Below, one piece after another: positions 36,802 to 49,954 of a stretch of DNA of 64,000 nt. The stretch is taken from positions 1,364,001 through 1,428,000 of the forward strand of contig CP021222.1 in the NCBI GenBank assembly GCA_003999685.1, given 5' to 3'. The stretch comes from Taiwanofungus camphoratus (lineage: Eukaryota > Basidiomycota > Agaricomycetes > Polyporales > Taiwanofungaceae). The number at the start of each line of letters is the position of its first letter. Position 1 is the first letter of the stretch. The position numbers and the translations under genes are program-made. The notes beneath the pieces were generated by a model. The model was not told the DNA's origin. It did not search any database and saw only the letters and a list, made by a program, of their open reading frames with translations.

Positions 36802-39660
36802 CTATCCTTGAGTATTAGACATCAACATCGGACGGTAAACATACGGACCTGGTGAGCTTGGTTGGGAACCATCGTACCAACTATCAACTCCGTCATCAGA
36901 GTCAATCTCGTCGTGGCCTCGTTTTGATGATTTGTTCGGCAATGTCGTTGAAGTCTTCCTCGAATTGCTGTTTGAATCAGAGATAGGCACAAGGCCTTCG
37001 TCAAAATCCGTGAAATCTTCCAAGTCTTCACAATTGACACCATCAACCGCGTGAGGAAGGTCAGTCTGTCCTATATGAACGAATGCACCAACTACATATT
37101 TCTCGAAGTTAGTCAAGAATGAGACTTGTCGACGTGGAAAAATAATCACCATCAGCGGGCTGATCCTCAATGGATTCATTGAGTTTATGTTCCAGATCGT
37201 CTTCAACATTCGATGTAATATCAGTGGGTCTTTCAGGTAAATGTTCCTCAAAATCTGAACAGAGCAAAGTAAGCATTGTCAACACCTGTAGCAAAGCTGC
37301 ACCTAAAGTACTACCTGCTAAACCCTTCTCTAGGCTAGAAATGTCAGTGGCAACAACTTCATCCGACAGCGTTCCTGCGTGAACGTCACTTGTTTCTGCT
37401 GCTACAGCACAACGTCACCACCATTAGTCTAGCGCACGAAGAGAGTTATACGATAACATACTGAGAAGACCTTCGGAGTGCGCTCTGAACTCTGCAGAAA
37501 GCCGAGGAGTAGCGGTACCACTTGCATTTTCAGTATGTTCATCGTGTTGACCAGAAGGGTCTTCCAACGAACACAGGTCGTCTTCAAAAACATCTCGATT
37601 GTTGTAGGCCGCTTGGGTATCGTCTCTCAACTGGACATCGCCAAAGCCTTCGTCGTCGTCCTCGGGGTATTCGTCGACATACTCCCCGCTTTCAATAGTG
37701 TCGGCATAACGATGTACCTCACCCGCATCAAGGTTGGTATTTTCACGATCACCGCCTTCGTGTGTCTCATCGCACTCCTCAGGATTATCACTATCGGCCT
37801 TCTCTTCCCCGTAGGCTTCTACACCTCGAGCATTGTTTAGTAATGAAGGGTCACCTGCCTCGTTCTCACCCTCAGCGTCAGGGTCATTGACGTAGCCTCC
37901 GGCAAATGAGCCTGCCTTGAAAACATTTGCGTCAGCTTGCTGAATACCATCTGTAGGAGACGTCTCCACGGTCGCCTGTGCGTCGTCTTGTTCATCTAAA
38001 TCTTCACCTATAATACCGATCGAGTAAATGCCAGGACTACACTGCCGATTGGAAAGCGGATTCAATTTCCGCGGACTCACCTTGCTCATATTGCCCATAG
38101 GGCAAATTCTCATCGTTGAGATTCTTGTCATCTCCAGCTGCTAAATCTAGCCGCGCAATCTGGTCGCGGAGAGCGTTATATCGACTAATGAAGCGTGGAG
38201 ATGAAGCCTGCAACCGGAGACGCAGCGGGCCGAACAAATCAACGCCATCATGTAATACATTCAGATCATGGAGCGTGACCTCATGAACATGTACATTGTC
38301 CTATGTACGGCCGAAATAACTCAGTAATCTGGTCATCGCTCATACGATCTGTAGCACCTACCTCTGCGATGACGAGCTGTAAATCATACGCGTCTAGGAC
38401 TAGCTCCGCATCGACCAACTCTGGAGTACTCTGGATGCACGCTTCCTGTCGTAACGCCTCGAATAGAGTGGATAGAGGCTCATAATAAAGGGTAGGGCGA
38501 TGGTGTAGCAACAGGGTAGGGGGCTGCCGTACAGTTGCGACCGAGTCACTGGATGGACTCTGAGAACCAGGAGTAGACACCGGCTGATTGAAGAGACAAT
38601 ACTCTGAGATTTCTGATAATAGTGAAAGAGACATAAGAACTGCGGGAGGTGGATCAATGTATACGCCCTCAGAGATCTCATGAGGGTCATTCGTGCCCTC
38701 ATCAGTGTCGACACCGGGCACCTCTGTTTCATCCTGGCGATCTCCCGGTGCGGTATCATGTGTAACAAGATTCTCTTGCTCGGGAGACTCGATTGCTTCC
38801 GGATTCACTGTACCTGATTCCATCAGATCCGATGGTAAAGATATTGCTACGGCAGACGAGATATGAGGGGAATCCACAGCATGTGTGACCGCCGAAAGCC
38901 CGCTGCCTTGAATTTCGTATTCGCCTTGTTGATCCCTAGCACCATCCTCAACCCTACGGTCGAGAATCGTGAGATGACCCTGGTCGGAAACATGGTGCGC
39001 TATATCACCAATGTCAGAGACAGCGCTGGTGGTATTATCCTCAGGTAGAGGGATGGACAATTCAGTAACATCTGTCAGTTGTGCCACAGCACTCTCTGGC
39101 ATTTCATCCGTCAAGTCAACCCTAGACGATGATGCTTTGGAAGGTTCTGGTTCTAATATCGGTGTGGAAACATCCGGTTCAATCGCATGATCCTCTTCAC
39201 TGAGGGGATGCGGAAGGACTTGGGCAGATTCACCGCCGTCAATGTCGAAGTCCGGAATAGCAAGTGACGAAGCCTCGACACCAGTGGATGACGCGTCCAC
39301 GTCGGTGGTTGCAACATTGGGAGAATTAGGGGCCGTAGCATGCGGGCGCGGTGAGGCGATTCTCGAGGCATCGTATACATCGACATCCAGCAGCTCGGCA
39401 TCAGTGTCCCTGTAACTTTCCGCTTCGTCTGCCATTTCGTATTCTGTGATCTCCCCATCATGATCCTCCATGTCGACTTCGATACTAGAGTGATACTGAT
39501 TGAATGACTGCGGGTCCGTGCAGAAAGCTTCGTCAGTCATGCTGGCTTCCACGGAAAGCCAGGGTTCCGATGCCGAAGTTCCTGGATACATATGTATATC
39601 GGCATCACCAGAGTCCAACATCTGCGCATCGTATGTTTCCATGAGTATCGTCGTTAACAT
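36802..39660 (-). CDS. Acidic, serine-rich protein of unknown function
   Basis: Not recognised. The first large exon (39660 to about 38300) is strongly acidic (ASEPWLSVEASMTDEAF, EMADEAESYRDTDAEL). It leads into a more ordered part: LHHRPTLYYEPLSTLFEALR and DAELVLDAYDLQLVIAE, then DGVDLFGPLRLRLQASSPRF and SRYNALRDQIARLDLA after an intron. Further exons are again rich in Asp and Glu, and the tail reads SSKRGHDEIDSDDGVDSW with PSSPGPYVYRP. About six introns are implied. The start may be the second ATG (METYDAQML, about 39642). The conserved-looking middle suggests a small folded domain between disordered acidic arms, and composition suggests a nuclear protein; both are inference. Nothing in the context points to a pathway. 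Confidence 0.7.
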
Positions 39661-40531
39661 TTGGCAAATAAAAGGAGATCGACTGGAAGGTAGGGCTCAA
39701 TGAGAGTGGTAGAAGTTGTGCAAGTGTCTATATTGGAGCTGTATCTCTGACGCGTGATTCCCACGCCTTATATTTAGGGCCGGTTTTTCTACTCGGGGAA
39801 ACGACGTTTGTATACATTATTTCCTCAAGTCAAGTATGTACTCCCCCAATGAAACGATAGGATTTTTACTGTATATAATTTTGCTTGATTTTTGCAGACA
39901 TGCCCCAAGAGAAATGATACCAAGATTGCCGGCCGTACAATCCGAGCGTAGCATTAAATTCCTTCGGCGAAAAAATCACGGGGCCGGCCGACCCCTTACG
40001 CAGCCGGGAGAGGCCGCCCCAGCGTCCGTCCGAGCGAGCCTCCTCGCAGCGCTGCAGTCCCCGTAGAAACTTCACCTTGCTCATTTCTTTGTCCCATCCT
40101 CCACTCCCAGTCTTTTAGCATAATGCATGAACACATGCTGCTCTTTCTATCACAGAACCATCTAAATGTCATCTATAACGTTGTCTAATCTAATGATCAT
40201 CCACTCAAGTATCATAGGTCGGCCGGGAAGGAACTGCGAATCATGTCCCGCCCACCCCTCGCCCCGCGGCCCGGTTCAGCTCACGCCAGGCAAATACTAC
40301 CGCTCTGACTTAACTTGAAGCGCAGCAGTTCGATTAAAATAAGATCAGAGCGATCATAGTCGGATTCACTAGACTCGCTTCCGAAACATGCTCCCCCGAG
40401 CGCCATCTACAGAAGCAGCAAATGCATGGCCTAACTAGAGCTGTTCAAATATTGTACAGGGTTTCTACTCTTTCCTCGAGGTCATGAGGAACTCATCCAA
40501 GAAATCTCGTGCCAGTCTCAGATAGGTCAAT
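39661..40531. other. Intergenic region
   Basis: About 870 bases between two minus-strand genes. It includes a GC-rich part at 39980-40060 and otherwise short frames only. It should contain the promoter of the acidic-protein gene and the 3' UTR of the acyl-CoA-ligase-like gene. Confidence 0.45.
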
Positions 40532-42568
40532 TCATTCTGAAGCCACCACTTTGAACGTGCCATTCGCAGATACCTTGGCGCGTTCGCCAGTCTGAGCCCA
40601 AATCTCATCGTCTTCACCTTGCATGTCGTAGTGACCCAGCACCCGCCCAACAGTTGGGCCCCGTATATACAAAGCACCGCAAGGATCTGCCCCGTCTTCG
40701 ATGGCGTTGTCATCCACACCAAGGAGCTTAGCCTCCACATTGACGGTAGGCGGACCGACAGATGCAAGATATGTAAATGCGTATGCATCCGCGGCGGATG
40801 AAGACGCGGCTATGGAAGTCGGGAACATCTGAAGATCAAGGGGATGAGATGCGAAAATAGGCCCCGAGACCCGCGGATGAATGTGTGCATTCACGAGGGG
40901 GATGGAGAGTGCGATACGGGAGGGAGTCAGTGCTTGCGCCTCCATAGGCCCTGTTTCGTAGTACGTAAGGCTGCAGGGCATACAGGTAGATTGCAACTAT
41001 AGCGCACCTCCACTGACAACGACACCTCTTACAGTCCCTGCACCCTTGCCCATGACCTTGACGCGTGCACCATCAAACACAAGTCTGTCCCATAAGCTTT
41101 GTTTAGTCATGAAGCCTTCGAGTATTGCGGCGAGCTTGTGCCGCCATGCAAGGGAATACAGAATCGATGATTTCCTCGCCTCCTCAAGAACCGAAGTTGT
41201 AAGAGCGCTCAAGTGGGTAGGCTTGATGAAGAGTAGCGTAGGAGAGGGAATTGGTAATGAATTGATAGAGAGAAGGTCAGAGAGAAGGGTTGAGGTTGCG
41301 TCTGTGAATTGTGATGAGGACCTCAAATCTCAAACATTTCACTGTAATATCTCACTTCCTTCAGGAGTGATCAGCCTCGTGCTCATTGTCGTAGCAAAAT
41401 TCGTTCCTTCATAGACGGCCGTGTACGCTATCACCCGTCCATACGAGGTGTTCAAAGAGAATGCTGACACGATAGTGTCAAGCGGTGACATTGCGCTAGA
41501 AAGAGGCAGGAGTGCGCGGGTCCCAGCGACACCTGCAGTGAGGTTCTCATGTGTGAGCTGCGTGCCCTGCAGGTCACCGGATGGTGTCAAAAAGAAGGAC
41601 ACGGTGAATACGTCCTGAGGGTCTGACGACAATATTGGCTCGCGAGGACAACAGCGTAAATAATGATGCTTACTAGGTGTCGAAATGGGCGGTTTGTCCC
41701 CTTGGGCGCCGATGCGTTCGACGTCTTCCCATTTGAGTACCTTCAACTTTTCCGTTCGTGAGAACTTCTTGGTGTCAATATCTCCAACAACTAGAACAGT
41801 GTGGCGATCATTGTCATGTGAATCATAAATAAGCTCGAGTAAATTAGGCAGGAAATCTGCGTGAGTTATGATAGCGGACGGAGGATGTGTCTCAAGAACA
41901 GGAGACAGCAAGGAAAGGTCAGTCAGTACGAATGACGGAATAGAATAGGATGCAAGAGCGAGATCAGAGATAAGATATTCTGTGTGATACACGTCACTCA
42001 ACACCTCTCGCTGAGGTTCAGAGACATACCAATACCGTCATTGAGGAGCAGAAGGACGTTGGACTCCTGGGGGGCGAGCCCTGCAAGCCCGATAAGACCA
42101 CTCCCGAAAGATGACGCCCGGTCCCGCAACTGGAGGTTCGTTATCTGCGAAAGGATAACCCACGCGTCGGGAAGTGCAGCAGCGTCAAGTCCATACGGTC
42201 AACATACTTTGGTGGACCACAATGTACGAGGTGCATCAGAATCAACTTTTACGAGATCAAGTAGTATCTGCTGATCTTTGGTAGGTCTCAGAGGAAACTG
42301 AAGATAAACGCAAGATTTGTTCCGTCAGCGGTGGTAAAACTCTGATACAAATCAAACGTGCCCTTCCCAACATTCCGGTGCTGTAGTTTCTGTACACAGC
42401 ACTTTCCTTGGGATTTCTGACTCGAGCGACATCACTTTGTCTGCCAAGAAGGATAGGGTGAACTAGGGATTGCGGTCTATAGAGATTGTGAAGTAGGAAT
42501 AGACAAGCCGCCACGAGACCCAGGACGATCGTAAGATCGTCCGTGACAATGTAGTCAGACAGAGCCAT
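40532..42568 (-). CDS. AMP-binding, acyl-CoA-ligase-like protein, divergent
   Basis: The start MALSDYIVTDDLTIVLG runs into a single membrane segment (LTIVLGLVAACLFLL). The adenylate-forming fold follows: SSFGSGLIGLAGLAPQES, YLISDLALASYSIPSFVL, ESVFVL-like strands, FTVSFFLTPSGDLQGTQL (the P-loop position), SAFSLNTSYGRVIAYTAV and YYETGPMEAQALTPSRIA. The final WAQTGERAKVSANGTFKV ends with VVASE. Fungal long-chain acyl-CoA synthetases share the membrane segment and order. Two features are odd. The usual TSGTTGxPKG loop is replaced by TPSGDLQGTQ. The chain also stops just after the (T)GD motif, so the mobile C-terminal subdomain with the catalytic lysine is absent. It may therefore be a non-catalytic homologue. 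It is divergent from SPT16. Confidence 0.72.
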
Positions 42569-42925
42569 GGCGCGAAAACCCAGCTTTTGACTATGATCTC
42601 CTTCGACTACGAACTGTGCAAGTGGATGCACCGCAGCTTCAGAGTCGATGTCTGCTGTCAACATGCAAAGTTCGACCGCTCAGCCCGTCTCGGTCACCTC
42701 TTGCGTGAAAGGCAACTGAGTGGCCGGTGTGACACAATAATTGCTGTGACTGGCGACACGTCAAATATCCTTGCAGAGTTAACCCTAACACTACCATCGC
42801 GTCATTGAGACTCCGACGCGACCGTGTTCCATGAGCGCGCCACCTCTGGCCGGACGCGTTCTCTCTTCTTCTCGACTTACCATCTTCTGCGGACGCTCTG
42901 CCCTCACCTCTCGGTCTGGTCAGAT
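42569..42925. promoter_or_regulatory. Shared divergent upstream region
   Basis: The 357 bases between the start codons of the acyl-CoA-ligase-like gene (-) and SPT16 (+) must contain both promoters. No clear TATA box is visible. Pyrimidine-rich tracts (about 42849-42872) precede the SPT16 start, as is common in fungal promoters. Confidence 0.5.
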
Positions 42926-45900
42926 ATGGCTCAAAAGGTACAATTGAACGCTTTATTATTCAATCAACGCCTCGGTCATATTCTTACCTCGTGGAAAGTG
43001 CGTTCATATACTACTTATAAGCGTCTGGCATATTGCTTACCTATCAAACTATTTGTGCACTGCAGGACGCGAGCAATAACAATGATTACAGCTCAATAGC
43101 CGATGTTGATGCTTTATTCTTGTCTGCAGGAGACCCTGCCCGTGAGGATGAGCCCATCCGCAAGGGAACTGCCTTCCAGGTGAGAGCCACGTTCTTGTGC
43201 GTTCTTTCGTGCTCTGACGGGTGCGTGAAACTATATAGACATGGCTTCTGGGCTTTGAGTTCCCGTCGACGTTGATGCTTTTCCAAAAGGACCGTCTGTC
43301 CATTCTCTGCTCTCCGACCAAGGGTAGGTTGTGGTGGTGTTAATTACCACTCGTTTGAAGCTAACGGGTTGTCCTCCCCAGCCAAAATTCTATCGCAGAT
43401 CAAAGACTCAGGAGCGCCCGTGCCCGTTGAGATCCTTGTTCAGGCGAAGCCCAAAGAGCCTCCTACAGATGCTCTCCCAAGATTCCTGGAAGTTTATACA
43501 TCTCATAAACGTATCGGAACACTGACGAAGGAGTCGCACTCCGGAAAACTAGTCGACGAATGGAACAAAACTTTGGGAGACTCCGAGGAGAAGCCTACAC
43601 TCGTAGATATGTCAGCAGCAGTATCTGCATTCATGGCGGTGAAAGACGAGGAAGAACTGGTACGACATGAGTAATCAGTGTGTTCTAGCTCAGTTACTGA
43701 TGGTTGATTGCAGAAATCGATACGAACGGCATCAAATCTTACATCCACCCTCCTGGCATATCATATAGTGTTGAAATTGGAGACTATATTAGACAGAGAA
43801 GCTAAGATCTCCCATGAGGCGTTCGCTGGACAAATCGAGACGCGTTTGGGTTATGGTGATGGCGATAGCGCTAAAGGTCCGGACATGAAGGTCTGGAGTA
43901 AAGGACGGGGACTTGGTGACGTGAGTTATTGTCCGTTCTCGTCAGCTCCGGATACTTATCGATGATTATTCAGGTCGACTGGTCATCGACAGAGTTCTGT
44001 TATACGCCCATCATTCAGTCGCAATCCACGAGCACCGGTTACGATCTGAGTCCTGCTGCTGAATCATCATCTGATAACATAGCACACAAGGGCGTCTTCC
44101 TCGTGGCAGTTGGCATGCGATACAAGGGCTACTGCGCTAATCTTGGCCGTAGTTTCATCGTCGACCCTTCAAAAGTGAGTCAATGTGCATATTTTTGTTA
44201 TACTCATCCCACACTTGACTCGCAGGAGCAAGAAGCAATCTACTTATTACTTGTATCGCTACAAACGGAAATTCTCACCCAACTCAAAGGTGGCGCTATG
44301 GCGAAGGAGGTCTACCACCACGCTCTCTCATATGTAAAACAGAGAAAACCTGAGCTTGAGAAGCATTTCGTGAAAAATGTTGGACACGGTGTAAGTCGGA
44401 TTTTACGTTTGCCTTGTATATATACTCAATATATGTGCTTTACAGATGGGCATGGAGTTTCGTGACTCATCTTACCTTCTGTCTCCCAAGAATGGACGGA
44501 CCCTGCTTCCTGGCATGATCTTCAACTTAGTCCTTGGGTTCCAGGATCTTGAAGAGGGCGGCAAGAAGTTGGTATTTCAGTTGTCATTTGCACTCTTATT
44601 GCCCTTATCAATCCTCTCAGATACGCGCTACAACTTGTCGATACAGTTCAGATCAACAACGATAAAGCCGTCTGTCTTACCACCGGTGTCAAATCCGTCA
44701 AAGATACCATGTTCTTCTTGAACCAGGATGCTGATGCTGATGTGCAGAAGTCGGGGGCTCCGACGAAGAAAGTACCGACTACTAAAGTCAATGGGAACGC
44801 CTCTCCTGCCAAAAATAAGATGGCCGGTGGTAAGGTACTACGAAACAAAACCCGGAGCGCGGCGCAGGAAGAAATGATCCAGTCGACGGCCACCAAGATC
44901 GCTCAGCATCAAAGGGAACTGCACGCCGGTCTCCAAACGGAAGGCCTTGCAAAGTACTCCGAAGGAGCAGGCGGGACGGGAGGCAAGGAAGGCAAGAGTT
45001 GGAAGCGGTTCCAGAGCTACAAGGGGGAAGCTGCCTTACCTAAAGAGGCTGAAAGTCTAAGGGTGCGCGGAATTCCACATGTTCATGGGCGATGAACTAA
45101 CCTAGGACATAGATCTATGTCGACAGGAAGTCCCAGACGATTGTATTACCTATCCACGGCTTTGTCGTACCGTTTCATATCAACACGATCAAGAACGTCA
45201 GCAAAAATGATGAGGGAGAATTCACTTACCTGAGGGTGAATTTCCAGACCCCTGGTCAGCTAGCTGGTAAGAAGGAGGATACAGTAAGCAAGTTCCATCG
45301 GTCCTTGGGAGCTGGTATCTGACAAATGTGAAGCCCTTCGAAGATCCTGATGCCACATTCATCCGATCCATCACATATCGGTCTCCCGACGGGCACCGTT
45401 TTGATACTGTGTCGAAGCAGATCACCGACCTCAAGAAGGAGGTTAATAAGCGTGAGCAACAGAAGAAGGAGATGGCCGATGTCATTGAACAAGATATCCT
45501 TGTGGAGATTAAGGGTCGGAGGCCGACAAAACTTCCGGAAGTATTCGTAAGGCCGGCGTTGGACGGAAAGCGGTTACCAGGAGAGGTAGAGATCCATCAG
45601 AATGGCTTGAGATACCAGTCTCCAATGGGGTCTCAGAAAATAGGTATGCTTATGCCTGATGTTGCACGATGGTGTCTGGCTTGACGTTTCATGTGATTCA
45701 TAGATATACTTTTCAGCAATGTCAAGCATCTATTCTTCCAACCGTGCGAGCACGAATTACTAGTCATTATCCATATACATCTCAAAGCACCAATCATCAT
45801 TGGGAAGAAGAAAGCACACGTAAGTTCTTCGTTCAATTTCTTTACGCAGGCATCTGTAACATTCCTATCTATAGGACGTGCAATTCTACCGTGAGGCATC

Positions 45901-47057
45901 CGATGTGCAATTTGATGAAACCGGGAATCGTAAACGCAAATACCGCTACGGTGATGAAGACGAGATTGAGCTTGAGCAACAGGAGAGGAAACGAAGGCAA
46001 ATCTTGAACAAGGAATTCCGATTGTTCTCAGAAAAGATCGCTGAAGCGGCGACAGCTTCTGTAAGTCCTTGTACATGCGAAATCCACTGTCATCTATTCA
46101 ACTTTTTTGTAGACGGGCGATACACTTGAGCCTGACATCCCGTTCAGGGAACTTTCTTTCGAAGGTGTCCCGTTCCGTACTAATGTTCGACTGCAACCTA
46201 CGACCGAGTGCCTCGTTCATCTCTCAGACCCCCCTTTCCTAGTGGTCACCCTGGCCGACATTGAGATTGCTTCCCTGGAGCGTGTACAATTTGGCTTGAA
46301 ACAATTTGATATGGTCCTCATATTCAAAGATTTTACGAAGACTCCACTACACATAAACTCGATACCCAGTGCTCAACTGGACGACGTGAAGAACTGGCTC
46401 GAGTATGTCTTCTAAACAATCTTAGTCCTCGTACTGCTTACTCAATTACCCAGTTCTGTTGATATTCCCCTGAGTGAAGGCCCAGTTAATCTCAATTGGG
46501 GTCCAATTATGAAGACCATCAATGAGGATCCGTACGAGTTCTTCCAGCAGGGTGGTTGGAGTTTCCTGGGAGGCTCTGCCGGTGGTGAAGAGGTGCGCTA
46601 AGCCTTAACGTCTAGACAGTGCATTGAGTGATCTATGTCTTTTGACAATAGAGTGATGCAGACGAGGATTCAGGCTCTGAGTCTGAGTTTGAAGCTGAAA
46701 TAGACGAGACCGAAAGTTCTGAAGGCAGCGAAAGCGATTATCAGGACGGGTCAGATGCTAGCGATGATGAGGGAAGCAGATCTGATTTCGGTTCTGACGA
46801 TAGCGAGGGTGCGTTTATGAAGGACACCCATACATTCGTATGCTTATTGTCGTTCAAACAGGTGATGATTGGGATGAGCTGGAGAGAAAGGCCGCCAAAT
46901 GTTTGCATCTCCCCTACTTTTGGAATGTTGAGTATTGACGTTTACCGGTCATCTAGCTGACAAAAAGCGAGTCGAACAAGGGATGGGCCATGAGTCTGAC
47001 GATTCGGATCGGCCAAAGCAGAAGGCGAATGGCAAGAGCAAAAACAAGAAGCGGTGA
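42926..47057 (+). CDS. SPT16: FACT complex subunit Spt16
   Basis: Histone chaperone that with Pob3/SSRP1 lets polymerases pass nucleosomes. The start [20 protein letters not shown] opens the catalytically dead aminopeptidase-like domain ([19 protein letters not shown] across an intron, [65 protein letters not shown]). The linker and dimerisation region follow ([36 protein letters not shown]). The middle domain comes next ([53 protein letters not shown]). The acidic tail carries [12 protein letters not shown]-like runs and ends with basic KSKNKKR. More than ten short introns are present. The reading order and length (about 1,030 residues) match the family. Confidence 0.96.
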
Positions 47058-47285
47058 TCGGTACTGCTCTTCCGTTGTCCTGTTCTTTGGCAGGCCTCTA
47101 TCAAATCAATTGATGTTTTCGTTGTACTTGTGATGTATTGTTATTATTTGGCAGATCTCTTTAACCAATGTTGAATGCAGTCCGATGTGGCCCGCTTATC
47201 TGTTTGTCTGATGGCCTGTTTTGCCGCCTCGTTTCAACCTCCAAGCATCTATGTTTCTAAGCCAAACTACCTGAAATCCCCTCTA
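47058..47285. terminator. SPT16 3' region
   Basis: About 230 bases between the SPT16 stop and the MITE, with T-rich stretches suited to a 3' UTR and poly(A) site. The cleavage site cannot be fixed from sequence alone. Confidence 0.35.
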
Positions 47286-47676
47286 CTATGCCCACGCCTT
47301 GAGTCGGCACCCTGACTCAGTCGGCACATCCTTATAACTCATGCAGAATTTGTCAGATCCACTAGTAATTTAATATATGTGTTCTCGGTCATGATACTAC
47401 AGGCCTCAAAGTTTAAAATTTCAGATACCTCAAGTTTTCATGAAGATTGTCATTTTGGTGAAGCTACGACCGGTGTCTGAAGTCACCAGCCGAAAGTGCC
47501 GTGGCTGGGTTTCATTTACGAAGTGGCAAGGACTTTGATTAATTATGTTTGAGTTGTCATTATGCAATGAGTTGACGAGCGGACTTGAAAACGGTTGCTA
47601 TCACTCATTGTTACCAGGCATTAGGTTTGTGTGACTGCCGACTGAGTCAGGGTGCCGACTCAAGGCGTAGGCATAG
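47286..47676. mobile_element. MITE with ~40-bp TIRs and TA target duplication
   Basis: The 391-bp element starts CTATGCCCACGCCTTGAG and ends with the inverse of CTATGCCTACGCCTTGAG. The inverted ends match over about 40 bases with one difference. TA lies immediately outside both ends (47284-47285 and 47677-47678), the target duplication of Tc1/mariner-type elements. The interior is AT-rich with no frame. The TIR holds TGACTCA, which matches the binding site of bZIP factors such as Gcn4/AP-1. A shorter relative lies at 34776-34924. Confidence 0.9.
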
Positions 47677-47678
47677 TA

Positions 47679-49954
47679 TGGGCTGAGAAACATACACTAT
47701 CGCTTTGTGTGATGCACCACGATGGAGTATACATATCCACTAGTCGACTGCCACATCCACTTATACGTGTCAGACGATATCAGGATAACCGTCTATGTAC
47801 GTATCAAAACATGGGAGATAAACCGGTGGCACTGTATCTGCCCTTAGTGGTTATTCAAAAGTATGTAGCTTTGGGGGTTAAAGCTCGGATTTCCAAAGAT
47901 TCATATAAATATCGCACCGGGTGAGATGTAATTCGTTTTGTATCAGCAATAAGAAAAACGTGAGATGATAGCTCTCTACTGAGATGCTCCATCGAAGTTA
48001 AACAATCATTCGACATGGCTTTTCAATTAAATTAAGATCATAGCATGAATGATTCTGAAGTTGGTAAATGCACAGGTGAGCTTCTTGGACATGTGAGTAT
48101 TCTCGGGAGGATGACGCTTGCTCCGCGCGGGTCCAGAGTGGTGCTGAATCTGCTGATGCGCACGCAAGCGGTCCCTGTGAGAATGATCGGACAGAATCCG
48201 AGTCGATATTTCCTGGAAAACTTGGTGACTAGACACGAGGTGTCTGTCCAACAGCTATGTCGACGGAATTGAGCAGAGCTTACTCAGGAACCTCGCTTGC
48301 TGCCGGTAGAGAAGCGCGGATTAGCCTTGTCAATGCTCTATGAATCCTTCCAGCGGCAGGAAAAAATCATAGTTCGCATCGAAGGGTCAGATTACTTTCG
48401 TCTCACCGCGGCGCTGGACGGCACTTTCAAAGGATTGAGAAGAGGCAGCGAGCTTGCACTTTACGACTTAGCTAGTCCCAGTCAGTTATTGGGCCTAGAC
48501 GTGAGAAAACATGACAGTGAGAACACACGCAAGACTTACGTGGAGTAATCTATAGTGGCCAGCGGCAGTCAGCAGAAGGTCCAATGTCAAAAACAAAGCG
48601 GCTGCTGTGCAGGATCTTGGGGCATATCTTCATTCAATCACTATAGTAAGCCTTGCGCAAGAAATTGCCAAAGAGACTAAACAATCCATTGCAGTAGGTC
48701 ATCAGAGTGATTGCGACTAGGACCGCGGCCAATGTCAGATAATTAATACAGGACGAAGGTACACCTAGACGAGAACTGTAGGGCAGGCCCTGACTGCGAA
48801 ACCATAGATCGTCTTCTGCTAGTCGACCAGCCGGTTCTGAAAGTCGACAGAGCCCGGCCCCAGTTCTCTGCACGTCATTGATTCAGCATACTCGATAGCT
48901 TTCCTTCCTCTAAATGATTCACAATGTATTTCTTGCTGGATCCATCCGGTTCATCCTAATTCTGTCATCAATGCATTATTCTCTGCAGCCAACATGCTAC
49001 ACTTGCCATATGTCTACTAGTGTAGCACGTGAGTAGAGCCACGAAGAGCAAAAATATCACGTCTCAAACGAGCAGGGACGTATTTAACTTGAACAGGATG
49101 CTTTGCAAAATGATGGAGCGAAAACCTTTTGGAGCGTCAAAGCCAAGCTTATGTACTTTGAAGCGATCGAATAGCCGATGATGGTTGCAGCCACCGACGC
49201 GTAGCGTGTTTCTCATGTGAGTCGAGATCAGACAGCAGACGGACCAGCTTGAGTTCGCTTGAACACTCGAGTAAGTACTTTGTCTCAGTACCACCAGTGT
49301 GGACGATCCTCCTGCTCGGGGTGTGGGTGTGTAATGCTTTGATAGGCCGGAATGTGGATCCCGCTTTGACCCCAGGTGTCTTCACTGTAACGATGTTGCG
49401 AAAGGCCTGGCCTCCAAAATCCAACAACATTGTACTGATGATGATGATGATGAGTTCAATTTACGTGCTGCGGGCGCGTAAGTGCCTATGATGCACGATC
49501 TACTGATGTACCTATGTGTAGTATACTACTTCCACCTCAACAAAGAATGTACTAAGTTTTAGCTATGTAATTCTAAAATTTGTGTGTGCTTGTATGTTTG
49601 TCAGGTTTCCGGCAATTTAATGCAAGAGAGCCCAATTCTAAACCTGCCGTCCATGAACAGTACGATGGTACTGAGAATCTTGTCATCTTGCGGTGGCAGG
49701 AAGCTGGTCGGTGGTCCCCCACTTCCTGTCAAAACTCCTCGGGTCTCTGAAACCGGCAAGCATGCAAGTACACACAGCGGGAAAGGTGTGGTATGGTAAA
49801 GAAATATACTATGTGTCAAGGTGGTGTTACGGTGAGGTGATCTGGAAAGACTGGATGGCTAGCCCGAGGATGCGAGCAGCTACGACGCATCAGTGTTGTA
49901 TGAAGGAGAGTATCTGGAATGAGGTAGTTAGCAATATTCCGTGTACCTGGATTG
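47679..49954. other. Intergenic stretch with no supported gene
   Basis: About 2.3 kb between the MITE and the LINE. Frames of 60-95 codons occur (48297-48548 and 49149-49430, for example) without family resemblance or plausible splicing partners. A GAT/ATG microsatellite of about seven units lies at 49437-49454. The part next to 49954 may include the 3' end of the LINE, but no A-rich tail is visible. Confidence 0.45.

Noticed and set aside
48297-48548. 83-codon plus-strand frame
   Set aside because: Single short frame with no family resemblance or conserved neighbours.
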